Below are positions 36,301-47,477 of a stretch of 64,000 nucleotides of DNA, in pieces (positions within the stretch are counted from its first letter, which is position 1; each line of letters begins with the position of its first letter). The notes beneath the pieces are model-generated. The model saw only the letters and a list, made by a program, of their open reading frames with translations, had not been told where the DNA came from and did no database searches. Source of the stretch: Parastagonospora avenae f. sp. tritici 18332-5. Its lineage: Eukaryota; Ascomycota; Dothideomycetes; Pleosporales; Phaeosphaeriaceae. The translations under genes and the position numbers were made by a program. The stretch spans positions 372,001 to 436,000 of the forward strand of contig JAFJTR010000017.1 in the NCBI GenBank assembly GCA_022559985.1, given 5' to 3'.

Positions 36301-36473
36301 CGCGCTCGGCGTTCCTTTCCCACATCGCACTACAATACAACCAAAGGACGCGCTCCCAACCCTGTGGTCCTACACTGACATTTTTCTGCAATTGCGCTTA
36401 ACACAGTTCTTGTTCTGTGCTTTTTACGCTCTCTCAAGACTCGAAGCTCCACCGCCAAGAGCCTCTACGAACG
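33370..36473. other. Gene-free 3.1 kb upstream of pacC
   Basis: No supported gene. Short open frames on both strands (for example 34781-35029 minus and 34677-35084 plus) overlap each other antisense and have no splice-supported extension or recognised domain. The last ~650 bp contain three GCCAAG hexamers (listed separately). The stretch probably holds an extended pacC promoter and 5' UTR plus the xylanase 3' UTR. Confidence 0.5.
35875..36459 (+). promoter_or_regulatory. Three PacC-type GCCAAG sites upstream of pacC
   Basis: GCCAAG, matching the PacC core GCCARG, occurs at 35875-35880, 36122-36127 and 36454-36459, all on the plus strand. The last is in the 5' leader 15 bp before the ATG. PacC genes are known to be alkaline-induced and partly autoregulated in Aspergillus; function here is inferred. 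Confidence 0.35.
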
Positions 36474-38437
36474 ATGAGCGCTGAACAAGCTGCCGCTCAG
36501 GCGGCTGTCGCTGCTGCGAACACCCCACAGCAGCCCCAGGGCACTCCGCAACAGACTGCCTCTACTCCCGCGTCTGTCGTCAACTCATCTGGCGACCAGC
36601 TGGTCTGCCAGTGGCAAAGTTGCGGCGAGCGTCTCCCTTCTGCTGAGCAACTCTACGTAAGTCATCACTCTTTCACTCGTAGCTTTGTGCTACCTCGGCC
36701 AAGTCACATGTAGCCTTGGTACCAATCGGGATGCCACGACATACGTCTCCCTACATGTACTGACTTGATTCAGGATCACGTCTGTGAGCGTCACGTTGGT
36801 CGAAAGAGCACCAACAACTTGAACTTGACCTGCCAGTGGGGCAACTGCCGCACCACCACGGTCAAGCGAGACCACATCACTTCTCACATCCGCGTTCACG
36901 TGCCTTTGAAGCCTCATAAGTGCGACTTCTGCGGCAAGGCGTTCAAGCGCCCGCAGGATCTGAAGAAGCACGTCAAGACTCACGCTGATGACTCTGTCTT
37001 GCTTCGCTCACCCGAGCCCAACCGCGGCGGACCTCATGGCGCGGGCGGCTACCCTGGTCAGAACGGTAAACGTAAGTCTCCCATCTCACATAACCCACAA
37101 ATCCGGTCATTCTTTATCTCTTTTCGATTTCTAACTTGCGTTCTACAGTTGTCGCTGACTTGCAGGCGCTTGCCGCTACAGCGAGTGGATATCAGTATCC
37201 TGATGGCGCGCTTGGCCCCAATGGTGGCTATGGCCAGCAACATCCCGGTGGTGCTCCTGCAGGCTTCTACGGCGGACCACCTCAAAACTCTGCTTACGGC
37301 CCCGTTTACTATGCCGTCAACCAGTCTCAACAGTTGAATAACGACTATGAGATCCGTAAACGTGCAGCTTATGATGCACTGAACGAATTTTTCGGCGATG
37401 CTAAGCGTCGTTCGATTGACCCTTCAACTTACTACGATGTTGGTCAAAGACTCATGGGTCTCCAGGGAGTTCAGCTTCCAGTCCTCGGCGGTGGTGGCGG
37501 TGGCTACCAGAGCGGTGGCATGTCCGAGTACGGTCACGGAGGCGCCATGGTCGCTCAAGCGACGCACCCCCCAATGCATCACCCATACTCACTACCCCTT
37601 CCAAACCTTAGGACGAAGAGCGATCTCTTGAACATTGACCAATTTTTGGAGCAACTCCAGAGCACTGTTTATGAGAACCCCAACCAGGCTGCGGCCGCTG
37701 GCGTACACCAGCCTGGCGCTCACTACGTCCACACTGGTGCCAGCTACCGCTCAAGTCACTCACCGCCTGGCCTCTCTTCCAGCCACTCTCAGTCCTCCCA
37801 TGCCACCGCCATCGGCTCCACCAGCGCTGAGACCCCTGCTCTTACCCCAGCATCAAGTGTCATGTCCTATGGCTCACAGCACTCTCCTGGTGCTCAGCAC
37901 TCTGCAAGCAACCATTCGCCCACTTCAAGGACAAACATTGGTAGCATGTATCCCACGCTCCCATCCGTTAGTGCCATGTCGGACATGTCGGCTGCTGCTC
38001 CTTCATCTGGGCTTGCACCTGCTTTCGACGCTGATGGCCGTCGCCGATTCTCTGGCAACCTGCTGCAAAAGGCTGCCCCGGACCGACGCAGTGGCGAGGA
38101 CATGGACACATCAAGCGATGGCTCATCCCCCAAGGACGAGGACAACCTCCACCACAACGTCAACCAGCTGGCCCTTCACTCGCCCAAGGTTGATCCCGCT
38201 CTGCGATCACCAAGCGTTGTTTCAGATTCCACCGAGACTGGCGACTCGTCGCAGCAGTCATGGGTCGAGAACATTCGCGTTATCGAGCGCCTCCGAGCTT
38301 ACCTCAAGGAGAGACTTGAATCTCACGATTTCTCGGATGAGGATGATGAAGATGCTAAGGAGGAACGCCGTCTGGAGGACGATGATGCGCACAGCCTGTA
38401 CCCTGTATTACGTGCGGTCCAAGAAGGTCGCGAGTAG
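36474..38437 (+). CDS. pacC: pH-response transcription factor PacC/RIM101
   Basis: Zinc-finger regulator activated by proteolysis at alkaline pH through the Pal/Rim pathway. Exons 36474-36656, 36774-37071 and 37149-38437 give 589 residues; introns are 117 and 77 nt. Three C2H2 fingers span about 45-131 (CQWQSC...HVCERH; CQWGNC...HIRVH; CDFCGKAF...HVKTH), as in PacC. The NYEIRKRAAYDALNEFFGDAKRR-like block follows at ~230-260. Two YPxL motifs, YPTL (~428) and YPVL (~578), lie where PacC carries its PalA/Rim20-binding sites flanking the signalling-protease region. The acidic C-terminus (SDEDDEDAKEERR) is also typical. The ATG at 36474 is used; no ATG lies further upstream in frame. Confidence 0.95.
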
Positions 38438-39052
38438 AGTGTTTTTCAACTTTGAGCATGTCATACCGCGGTACGAAATCCTAGGGTGTTTTGAGGGGCG
38501 TTCAGGTGTCATCCACGATAGGTCTTACTCGCTCCTGCGGGAGATCAATGTCATGTAGGTGGGAATTTCTAGGCGTATACCGGAAAGTGCTGTTGCTTTG
38601 GTATGTTGATTATGCCTTGATGGCTGGACGTTTTTCAGCGAGCCGTCTACAGATATTAGTGTTCAATTTTATGATTCCCAGTGTCCAATCTATCGCACAT
38701 TGACCATACATTGGATTGCGGCTTGCAAATGAAATGCCAAAGCTAGGGAAACGGCGCCATGGCTGTCCCACCTGGGTCTTATCAGCTGCCAAGCATGTGA
38801 CAAATTCGGTTGGCCTGGTATTCCCCACACCTATCAGATCTTGACGGGCGTGCGAACAAGCTTCCCCACGTTGCTATCAAGTCCAGGTCCCCGGGATCTG
38901 TATGGGCAAACAATCACGCCGTGATGCCCTGACCTCGCAGCTGCAGTAGTCTTTGTTCACCCACAACAGCACTATTGCACTCAAAGCTTCGTGAAACCTC
39001 ATTGCGCTGCATTCACCCCACATTCCCTTAACTATACACCTGGGCCGCCAAG
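38438..39052. other. Intergenic region
   Basis: About 0.6 kb, pacC 3' UTR and promoter of the DUF3602 gene; nothing else seen. Confidence 0.5.
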
Positions 39053-39629
39053 ATGCCGTACGGACGTGGAGGTGCTGGTAACATATTGCAGGCCAAGGAG
39101 GACAGCAAGAAGATCGTAGAGGTAAGTGCACATCGCCGCGCTTCAATACCCGCGCATCGTCCCTGCAACTTCAGCGGACTAACAAACCTCACAGGACATC
39201 GAAGCGAACCGCGCATCCGCTACCACCCCTCAATCCACCCAACCAACCGCCCAGCAAGCCTCCGACTACGCGCACATGGGCCGAGGTGGCGCAGGAAACC
39301 GGTACCAACCCACCGAACTACAAAAAGAAGGGACATTCACCCAACCCTCCGATTCCACTGCCATACCCACGTCCTCGAAGCCACAGGTCAGCACGCCATG
39401 GCACCCTGAGAGCCAGGAGTTGCCGGTCGCGCGGTCGGGGCGTGGTGGCGCAGGGAATTTCGTGTGGAAGAGCGAGGAGCAGGTAAGGAGGGAGAGGGAG
39501 GGGAGGGAGTTGGATGAGATGAAAAAGAAGGAGGAGGTTAGTTTGGAGGTGGAGAGGGGGGTCGAGGCGGTGCTAGCGAGGCCGGGACAGGCGAGGTTGG
39601 GGGAGGATAAGGTTGGGAGAGGGTGGTGA
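39053..39629 (+). CDS. DUF3602 / Par32-like GRGGAGN-repeat protein
   Basis: Short disordered protein with three GRGGAGN motifs (starting near residues 4, 54 and 108), the hallmark of DUF3602. Yeast Par32, a member, is phosphorylated downstream of TORC1 and restrains ammonium permeases; whether that role holds here is unknown. Exons 39053-39121 and 39195-39629 give 167 residues; the 73-nt intron GTAAGT...CACAG is phase 0 after SKKIVE. The C-terminal third is a charged helix (EEQVRREREGRELDEMKKKE). The start is the ATG immediately before PYGRGGAGN, as in the family. Confidence 0.85.
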
Positions 39630-40212
39630 TAGACATCATGGGAACGATGAAGCGCTGACAGAGATCAGAAGTTTTTAAGGCATGATAGGATCGTATATGT
39701 CCTCTGCGGGATGCCATCACTTTCAACTTGATGTGTGCGCTGAGCTACACTTATATTGCCTGTGACGGTATAACCCGACACTATGACAGTTATTAAAGAC
39801 GGAGATCAGCGAATATAATAGCAGCTCACTCCTACAAAATTCGAGCCATTCACAGTGTCGCTGGACTTTGGACGCAATAGCGAAACTCTGGTCATTCAAT
39901 CTCTTGGAAGACAGCCTACAGCACTTTTTGTTAGATTGCATTTTCATCTTTGTTACGGCACACATCAGATATCACGTTTTCTAACTACCAATTCTATGTC
40001 TTGCATGTACGACTACAGCGATGGCCATCTTAACTCCCGATTGGCACGGCTGTCTCAAATGACGTCGCGATCATACCAGGGCCCGTGCGTTTTGTTATGA
40101 TTTGCCAAGCTGACTCCACCACCTCAACCTCTCTCCACCCACAGACCACCTTAATCTCCGCCCGTCTACTCTCCGACATTCCTTCTGAAGTTCCTCAACA
40201 TACACAGCAGTC
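39630..40212. other. Intergenic region
   Basis: About 0.6 kb between two plus-strand genes, without a supported feature. Confidence 0.5.
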
Positions 40213-42518
40213 ATGGCGCGCCGCTCAGCCCGGTTGCAAAAGGTATGCGCATCCCGCTCTGCTTTCATCCCATATTTGGTTTGTTTACATGTGCTAATGC
40301 GCCTCAACAGCAGCCCACACCTACACCCACCGCCGACACCTCTGCGAGGTCGCGCTCGAGCGATGACAGCTGGATGACCGCAGATTCTTCACCACACACA
40401 CGACTGCCGGTGCTCCCAGAGATGCCTGACCTTCCCGACCTATCCTCGGTGAAAACCCCACAGAAGGCCGCCGCTCCAGTATCAAGACTCCCGCATGCGA
40501 CAGCTACTCCTGCGGCGCTCAAGAGCAAGTCGTCCAAGTCGCTTCTCCCAACTAAGGGGAGCCAGACGCCCACCAACCGAACGCCCATCAAGCCTGCCGG
40601 TCAGGAGATGCACCCCGCGCACCATCATGCGAGCACTGCAAAGGTTCTGGACGAGGCGCGATGGCTTGGATTCCAGGCTTTAGGCGCGCATACAGCTCCC
40701 CCTAAAGCGTCAGGCATGAGCCAGGCGACGCCTTCAAAGACTCCTGTGCCAGCTTCTGCCGCCGACGCTGCCCGCATTGAGTCTTCGCCCGACTTCCGCT
40801 TCCGCTTCAAGTCTCCATTTGCTGGTTTCACAAAGAGCTCTCGCCAGGAGGATGCCACGCTTAGCCCAGGCACGCGCAATCTCCTGAAGGATGTGAATGG
40901 CGGAGCGACTCCAGGTCGTCCTGCGCTCTTCGGCGCAACCCACTTCTCTTCCAAGGCGGATGTGTCTCCAGAGCGCAAGAAGGTCGAGCCCAAGGGCAAG
41001 ATCGCGCGCTTCAGCGATGTTCACTTGCAGCAGTTCAAGAAGATGGATTCGATCGCCAACCACGCATCCGCTTTCCGTGCCGACCCAACCCGTTTCAAGC
41101 CCGTTGTATCTCAGCCGTTGAAGAAGTCGCCTTCCAAGCCCGACCTGGCCAAGCCTGAGACGAGCAAGCTCAAGCGCACACAGTCGAAGATGGATCTGAC
41201 GGACTCAAGTAGCAAGATCCCACCAACACCGCTCAAGCGTACACAGTCCAAGATGGACCTTGCTGGTTCGAGTCTACCGCGATCGCAGTCGACCGTTCGC
41301 CTGGTGGCTTCTGCAAGTGCTTCGCGTCCAATGTCTCGTGATGGTCCAGCTGAGACCAACCAGACGGCGAAGCGAATCAAGCGCACTGAAGCCGACGATG
41401 CTGCGACCACCCGCCCAACGACTCGCGATGGCATGTCTGGACCTTCTGCGCCTCCAGCTCCTACACACGCGCGCAAGATTACCTCTCAGACTGCGCTGCC
41501 TCGTCTTGCTGCTCGGCTCATGACTCCGACCAAGGCCTCCATGGCTCGTTCCCAAAGCGTCAAGACGTTGAAGACGACTTCGATGATTCCGTCCTTGGCC
41601 AAGTCGCCTTCTAGCAACAATCTGTTCTCGGCTACGAACGTGGCGCAGTCCATGCGAGATGGCGCTCGTGAGAGCATGCGCAAGGTATGTTGAGTTGTTA
41701 CAAGCTCCTTCGAGATGACATTTGCTAACTGTATCCCTAGGCGAGCCAGAACTTACAGCGCGTTCGTTCCATCCTGCGTACTCCGGGCCGCAAGTACTCG
41801 GACGACCCCGTTCAGATCGCTGCTGGTACTCACATGTCGCCGCCAATGTCATTGAACCTTCAAAAGGCTTTGCCTCCTATGCCAGCAACTGCTCCGGTGA
41901 AGAAACACGTCATCTTCAGCAACAGCACTCTACAGCGAGCAGGAGACGACGACATTGGTAAATCTCCATCACCGATGAAGTTCAGGGCTGGTAGCGAGGT
42001 GCCCAGCGGTGCTGTCATCTATCCTACGCTTTCGAGTGTCCAGTACCCCGAGATCTCTCAGGAAGCCGAGTCTCCATCTGCTTCTCCCTCTCGACGTCTG
42101 ACATTTGGTGAGGCGACTGCGAACCAGTCGCGCTCCTTCTCATTCGAGTCAGGCAAGGCCGTCGATTTTGGTGAGTTTCTCGAATACGACCCAGCATCTT
42201 TAGGAAGCCACTAACATTACATCTTCAGGTCCATCCTCTACCGGTACTATCCGCATGGTCCGTAAGAGCGACGCATCGACTCTTGTCGAGGGCAAGAAGC
42301 GCAAGCTCGACACTGTCCAGGAGACCTCCGATAAGGAGAACGATACACCAGCGGAAGACAGCTACCGATCTGCGAAGAAGATGAAGCCTACACCTGCTAC
42401 ACCTTCGAAGACACCTGCTGGCTCCAGCATAGTTCCGCGCAAGACACCGAGTCGAGGCAGTGCCATTAGCAAGTCACGACTTGCCTTCCTGGCCACACCC
42501 AAGCGTGGCAAGGCCTGA
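40213..42518 (+). CDS. Disordered basic protein, possible NuSAP-like microtubule/chromatin protein
   Basis: No firm family. Exons 40213-40242, 40311-41684, 41741-42170 and 42229-42518 give 707 residues, with introns of 56-68 nt of good consensus. It is Ser/Pro/Lys-rich with many S/TP sites (probable CDK targets). It starts MARRSARLQK. The conserved-looking core is ARFSDVHLQQFKKMDSIANH (about residues 240-260), similar in pattern to the H-x-x-QFxKMxSI segment of NuSAP-type mitotic microtubule proteins. The ten-residue unit LKRTQSKMDL occurs twice, about 31 residues apart, followed by an SQS variant. The C-terminus is basic with KKRKLD and KKMKP, likely nuclear signals, and ends SRLAFLATPKRGKA. 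A mitotic or nuclear role is inference. Confidence 0.75.
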
Positions 42519-43264
42519 GATCACCATTTTTGAACTTTGTTTCATGCATTTACGGCTTTCTCAGGGAGGTGCATTGCTGCCTAGCTTCCAGGCACCAGGT
42601 TTCCTTTTTTATCCTCTCACCCGTCTCTTCTCTTTCCTATGTCACGACATCTGAACGGCAATGGTTGGCGAAATGGTGTACATTGGATGGTTAAAACTTC
42701 CTTTTCTCTCGGTCTCATGTCTCTTTGGAATTACAAACCATGACACGACCTTCATGAACAAACTTATAGCGCGCATTGTGTACCATATAATGATTGAATG
42801 GACAGCCTGATTCACACTACTGCGTCATGTGGACTGACACATCTAATCTGTAAGGGTACCCCGGCATTGTGACAAGTGATCGTCGATCGACTGCCATGTT
42901 TGATTCTCGGTTTCTGTGCCTCCAACCTATGTCGATTGATCTGAATATGCTCTAATCGAATGTCCGTGAGTTGTACTATGCATACAAAAAAATTGCACTT
43001 GAAAAGTTCGTGAAACTATGGAGGCGTGACTAAGCATGGACCCTTCTTTGGAGTCTCGCGTGTGCGGCTGCGGGCATTTTCCGAGAATCGACGTCAGGCC
43101 GCTTCAACATTTGGCCGATCAACAGCACCTCGCAGGCTTACAGAACCCCACCCTTCAGCATTCACCAGTGCCAGCACTTTCCCAGCTGCTTACTACGTCA
43201 TTTTGAAAGCACGCGCTAGCCTTGCTCTATCTTTGGCAAGGCGAGCGAATACTAGCTGTTCACC
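42519..43264. other. Intergenic region
   Basis: About 0.75 kb. It contains an ATG-led 57-codon open frame, 43035-43208 plus, in a different frame from the BAG gene. This could be an upstream ORF or part of a missed first exon, discussed with the BAG gene. Confidence 0.4.
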
Positions 43265-44572
43265 GTGGCGTCGCTAAATACTCTGCTCGACGACGTAAAG
43301 AGGTCGTTCGACTTTCTCAAGAGCCATCCTGCTCTCGGCACAACCTCGACTCCCCCGAATACCGAGAATCAAGATCTCCCTACAAACGTTTTCTCGAAGA
43401 TCACCAGATACTTGCAGCACGCGAGCGCAAACGACCTCGTCGAGTTTGTCACAAATCCTCGGTTCGACGACCCAACCTACCTCACTACACTCGCTGCCGC
43501 ACTAGCAGCAGTCGTCGTCACCATGTCCTGGTTCTCTCGCGCTGGTGGAAGCGGCGGTGGCAGTTGGGCAGGACGCTTTTCACCCTTCGGCCGTCCAGGC
43601 AACTCGCCAAACTCGGGTGTAGTCAACGACTCGGACTTCTCATACATCACCAACGAAGACCTACGGAGAAACGGTGCTGCTCAGGCTCCAGAGATTGTGG
43701 ATTGGGACGACAAGAACCCGGAGCGCGAAACCGACGTCTTGATCTTCAAGGAGAAGCGCACTAACTACCCCACACACTTTCCCGCGCACAGCATACGCGA
43801 TGGGGATCTCAAGATCGGCACCGTGCGACAGGCGGCAGCGAAGAAGCTGGGCATTGATGATCACCGCCGGATACGCATGTTCTACAAGGGCCGGAACCTG
43901 AAGCACGACGAGCGCAGCGCCCGCGAGGAGGGTCTGCGCGGCGACGGAACTGGCAGCGAGATCCTCGTCACCGTCGGCGAGGCGCCAGCCGGAGGATTCG
44001 CACCAGGCGCTGAACACTCATCCCAGCGCGCATGGAGCGAGGGCGAAGACGAGGAAGACGACGACGATGACGACAACGACTCGGGCGCAAACACCGGGGG
44101 CAAGAAGAAGCCCCGCAAGCGCGGCGGCAGGAAGAGCAAGAAGAGGGGCCCCGCGTCCGCCAACGCCTCCGGCACCTCGACTCCAGGCTACGTCGGCCAG
44201 GGCGCCGGCTCCGAATACCTCCCCATACCCTCCCACATCAACGCGCAACCCCGTCCTACCTCCGCGCCCCCATCGGCCCCTCGCCCCGCTGCGCCCCAGA
44301 CCCCATCCGCGAAACTCGACGCCATCGCTAGCAAATTCCGCACCGAGTTCGTGCCTATTGCTATCCAGTACATGAACAACCCGCCGCAAGAAAAGGCCAA
44401 GCGGGAGTTTGAGTACAAGAAGCTCAGCGAGTCGATTCTCACGCAGATTATCTTCAAGCTGGATGGCGTGGAGACGGAGGGCGATCAGGATGCGAGGTTG
44501 CAGCGGAAGGCGCTGGTTAAGGAGGTGCAGGGCATGTTGAATAAGTTGGATGAGGTGGGTAAAGCTGGTTAG
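43265..44572 (+). CDS. BAG-domain Hsp70 nucleotide exchange factor with ubiquitin-like region
   Basis: Co-chaperone of the BAG family (Snl1/Bag101-like), releasing ADP from Hsp70. As drawn, 435 residues. A hydrophobic segment near residue 78 (YLTTLAAALAAVVVTMSWFS) could anchor it in the ER or nuclear membrane. A ubiquitin-like region lies at ~155-240 (LKIGTVRQAAAKKLGI; RIRMFYKGRNLKHDE). An acidic/basic linker with KKKPRKRGGRKSKKRG follows. The C-terminal BAG helix bundle (~345-432) is AKREFEYKKLSESILTQIIF...KALVKEVQGMLNKLDEV. Oddity: the frame has no ATG upstream of codon 87. The natural start would be the GTG at 43265 in ideal context (ttcaccGTGgcg), right after an in-frame TAG. The alternative ATG at 43523 (caccATGtcc) removes most of the anchor. 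Confidence 0.8.
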   Translation: MASLNTLLDDVKRSFDFLKSHPALGTTSTPPNTENQDLPTNVFSKITRYLQHASANDLVEFVTNPRFDDPTYLTTLAAALAAVVVTMSWFSRAGGSGGGSWAGRFSPFGRPGNSPNSGVVNDSDFSYITNEDLRRNGAAQAPEIVDWDDKNPERETDVLIFKEKRTNYPTHFPAHSIRDGDLKIGTVRQAAAKKLGIDDHRRIRMFYKGRNLKHDERSAREEGLRGDGTGSEILVTVGEAPAGGFAPGAEHSSQRAWSEGEDEEDDDDDDNDSGANTGGKKKPRKRGGRKSKKRGPASANASGTSTPGYVGQGAGSEYLPIPSHINAQPRPTSAPPSAPRPAAPQTPSAKLDAIASKFRTEFVPIAIQYMNNPPQEKAKREFEYKKLSESILTQIIFKLDGVETEGDQDARLQRKALVKEVQGMLNKLDEVGKAG

Positions 44573-45620
44573 ATGGCGAAGATCGAGATTGTGATTACGG
44601 GGTTTACTTCGTGTTCATCCTTTTAAAGGAATGTGATAGAATGACATCGATACAGGCGTCTAGTTAATGACACTGAACAGAAGCGCGAGAATGAAAGTAT
44701 TTTTCGATGTTTCTGGCTCTTCTGTCTATGGTAATATAATCCTATGGGACAGATTGTAATTGAGACTATGCTGTGATTTTCAGAATAGACTGAAGATGGT
44801 ATGCTCATGCTTACTGGATCGAGAGTTACAGAAAAATGTAGGTGACAATTTCACGATTGCACACTGTACACTCACAATTCGCAACCGAGTCGGAGGAAAT
44901 GACACAGAGGTATATTTAGTGCCACATGCCTTGCGAGATTGGCTTGAGCATACAGCCCTGGACAATACATGGTACAATAGTGACGAACAATCTATCTTTG
45001 ACGGCATCTGGTCTTCTTAATAAGATACATCAATACATCGGCTCGATAATACAGAAGTTTACAAAAGGGAACGATAACCGATGGATCCGGATTCCCCGAT
45101 GACCAATGTACATGTGAGTTTTACTCGAATGAATAGTCTTAGAAAGCCTAGTGATTCGAAGTGTTTTCGAGGTAACGAACAAAGAATGTGGAATGTGGAA
45201 TTGTTACTAAGTACCATGACCTGGATGTACATTTCGATCATAATGTCTAGACGAAGAATTCTCGCAGTCGCAGCTGATCGGTTGATGCAAACATCTTAGA
45301 CTGCCCTCAGCGAAGACAATACGTTCCCGTACTACAAAAGACCGTAAAAAACACTGATTCCTATCTGCGTTACGAGGCTACTAACTGATTTCTAGAACCT
45401 AGATCTATCCAACGCTTTCGCAAATGCGTAGCAAGCAACAGTCTCGAGAGCGCTCGATTCACGTTCGGCGCTGCTTTCGTTAATGTGCACATCGTGTTTG
45501 ATACAAACACACTGCTTGAACGATATGATAACAGCGATGGAGCGAGGTATGGGGAGAAATGCGTATGGGCCGCTCTTAGGGCTCACGACGATGGAATTTG
45601 TATGAGTTATCGTTGAGCAC

Positions 45621-45652
45621 TGCGAGGCTGCGAGGCTGCGAGACTGCGAGAT
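45621..45652. repeat. 8-bp tandem repeat, four copies
   Basis: Four consecutive units TGCGAGGC, TGCGAGGC, TGCGAGAC and TGCGAGAT. It is the only clear non-coding microsatellite-like tract I saw in the window. Confidence 0.7.
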
Positions 45653-46131
45653 CAGTCGCAGACAATTTTACCTTGACGAACAGATAGAAGAGGCTTTTGA
45701 TATAGCAGGTGTTGCTTTCGTTCTCTTTGACGCAGGTGATATTTACTTCTGGGCAAACGCACGTTGAACGGGTGGGTTAGCCTTTCACCTACACATTAAC
45801 GCGTGCAACCGAAGCGTCTCGTTGTACGCGAATAACCGCTCGTCGCCCATACAATTCCAAAGAGCCTTTTCTCGCAGCATACATCTAAGGATTTGTTAAC
45901 GCAGTAGGTGTCGCTTGAACTCTCCTACTCCGCAATCGATATCCAAATCTTCGCAAACGCACGTCCGTCTCTCACCTCCACCTCCACCTCCACGTCCCCA
46001 ACACTCACCCCATCCCACACTATATAGATATCGTAAATCAGACTTTCTCCCATCAGACCTCGAAAGACGCCTGTTAGCCCAATCGCACGCTGACGCAGGG
46101 CTTAAATTCCAATTAATTCATCGCAGGGATT

Positions 46132-46177
46132 GGCTTACACCTTTCAAAGGTCGCCGGTTCGAGTCTGGTGTAAGTCG
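46132..46177 (+). other. tRNA-like three-helix fold without a D arm
   Basis: GGCTTAC at 46132-46138 pairs with GTAAGTC at 46170-46176. Inside lie a hairpin ACC/GGT with a seven-base loop TTTCAAA, and a T-arm-like hairpin GCCGG/CTGGT around the loop TTCGAGT, which with its neighbours reads as a pol III B-box (GGTTCGAGTCT). No D arm and no good A-box at the right distance are present, so this is not a normal tRNA gene. A T-run follows about 40 bp downstream. It may be a truncated tRNA relic or chance. Confidence 0.3.
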
Positions 46178-46581
46178 GCTCTTCCGGAGGCTGGTCTTGT
46201 GGGACCGATATTTTTCACTTTTTTTTTTTCACTGCGGTGCGCGCGCGGAAATGTTGTGTGGAGGAGCGACTTTTGGCGACGCGATTTACGCTCAAGGGCG
46301 CTGCGGTACATGCGCAGACATACTGGGCAATCTTGTGCGGGTGAGAGGGGGATGGGGAGGTGATTATCTCCGGATAGGAGAGCGGAGTGGTTCGATGGTG
46401 CGTGGAAGGATTGTGGTGAGAGGAGAGAGAGAGTATTAGAGACGGGAAGTAAAGTCGTGACATTGCCTGACATGTCGGCTTGTTGATAGGAGAGTAGGTC
46501 GGCAAACTATTGAATCGAAGCCAGCACTCGCTTTGCTCGACCTTGCAATCTCACTGCACTTACTTCTTCATCTGCAACTGA

Positions 46582-46849
46582 CGACTTCTCAACAAACAAA
46601 GAACCACTACGTATGCTCTTCTGCTTGGTGCTTATCAGCGTCCGAGACTTGGCCGTAGTGCTTATTTCAACGGTGACGAGGCTGCGTTGAATCATTTTGA
46701 GGGTTTTGAGCAGGTGGGTATGAATGGTTGAGGTGGGTCATGCGTAAGCTTTGCTTACTTACTATCTTGTTGTATTGCAGGTCATTGTGGACCTAGTTCT
46801 AACGGAGGAAGCCGCCACTGCTGGTTTGGCTTACTTGACAGACTTGTGA
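46582..46849 (+). other. Possible unannotated two-exon small gene
   Basis: Frame 46582-46713 (44 codons) splices through a well-formed intron 46714-46780 (GTGGGT...TTGCAG, 67 nt) to 46781-46849, ending in TGA. The joined product reads LLLGAYQRPRLGRSAYFNGD, then NHFEGFEQ/VIVDLVLTEEAATAGLAY. No in-frame ATG is found after the TGA at 46579, so the 5' end is missing. The alternative is the antisense frame 46507-46695, or chance. Confidence 0.25.
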
Positions 46850-47477
46850 CTCGCGGCCGTACAGTATCTCTCCGTGTGTATGCGTATTGCTCAGAAGTTG
46901 CACTGAAGATTCCTGAGCACACGTAATTTGAAACGCTTAACTCGAAAGTATCTGAGAGTCACCACATTACCAGGTGTAGAATGTTATGTATAGTAATGAG
47001 AGATATGTAGTTAATGTTATGCACTGCACAGTTGCACCGTTATACACCGTCCAATCACCATCATAGTCTATTACTACGCACGTAGCGAGCAACGTACCAC
47101 ACTACCACTCCAACACTCTGGTACAGTTTCGGCGCCGATGGCTGAAGTAACGGGAGAAGTCGCCCAAGCCTTCGGGAACCGTTGACCCGACAATGACAGA
47201 GAGCAAGGGCTAAGGCGATCTCTCCAGATCCTTGCGTCGGTCAGACCTTGACTTAGCGGCACCCTGCATGTCACCGTGGGGGTGGGGTGGTGTCACAGAC
47301 GATGACCACGTGCTAGCGTGTTGATGCGTGGGAGTGGCGCGTTGGAGGTGACTTAGTTTAGTGCATGTGCGTGGTATAGCGACCAATCTGTATCAATGTT
47401 GGACACAGTGAATATGAAGAAGAGGGAAGGTTGGATATTGCAGATGATGCATGCAAGTAAGAATGTTATTGTGTGCT
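46850..47477. other. Intergenic region
   Basis: About 0.6 kb to the 3' end of gaaA. No gene seen. Confidence 0.45.

Larger units (their letters stand above)
44573..46581. other. Gene-poor region
   Basis: About 2 kb without a supported gene. It holds a short 8-bp tandem repeat, a tRNA-like fold and a poly-T tract (listed separately). A 174-codon plus frame (45915-46439) lacks ATG initiation and conserved features. Confidence 0.45.

Noticed and set aside
45915..46439. 174-codon plus-strand open frame
   Set aside because: No ATG start; it crosses the tRNA-like fold and a poly-T tract, and has no conserved-looking segment.
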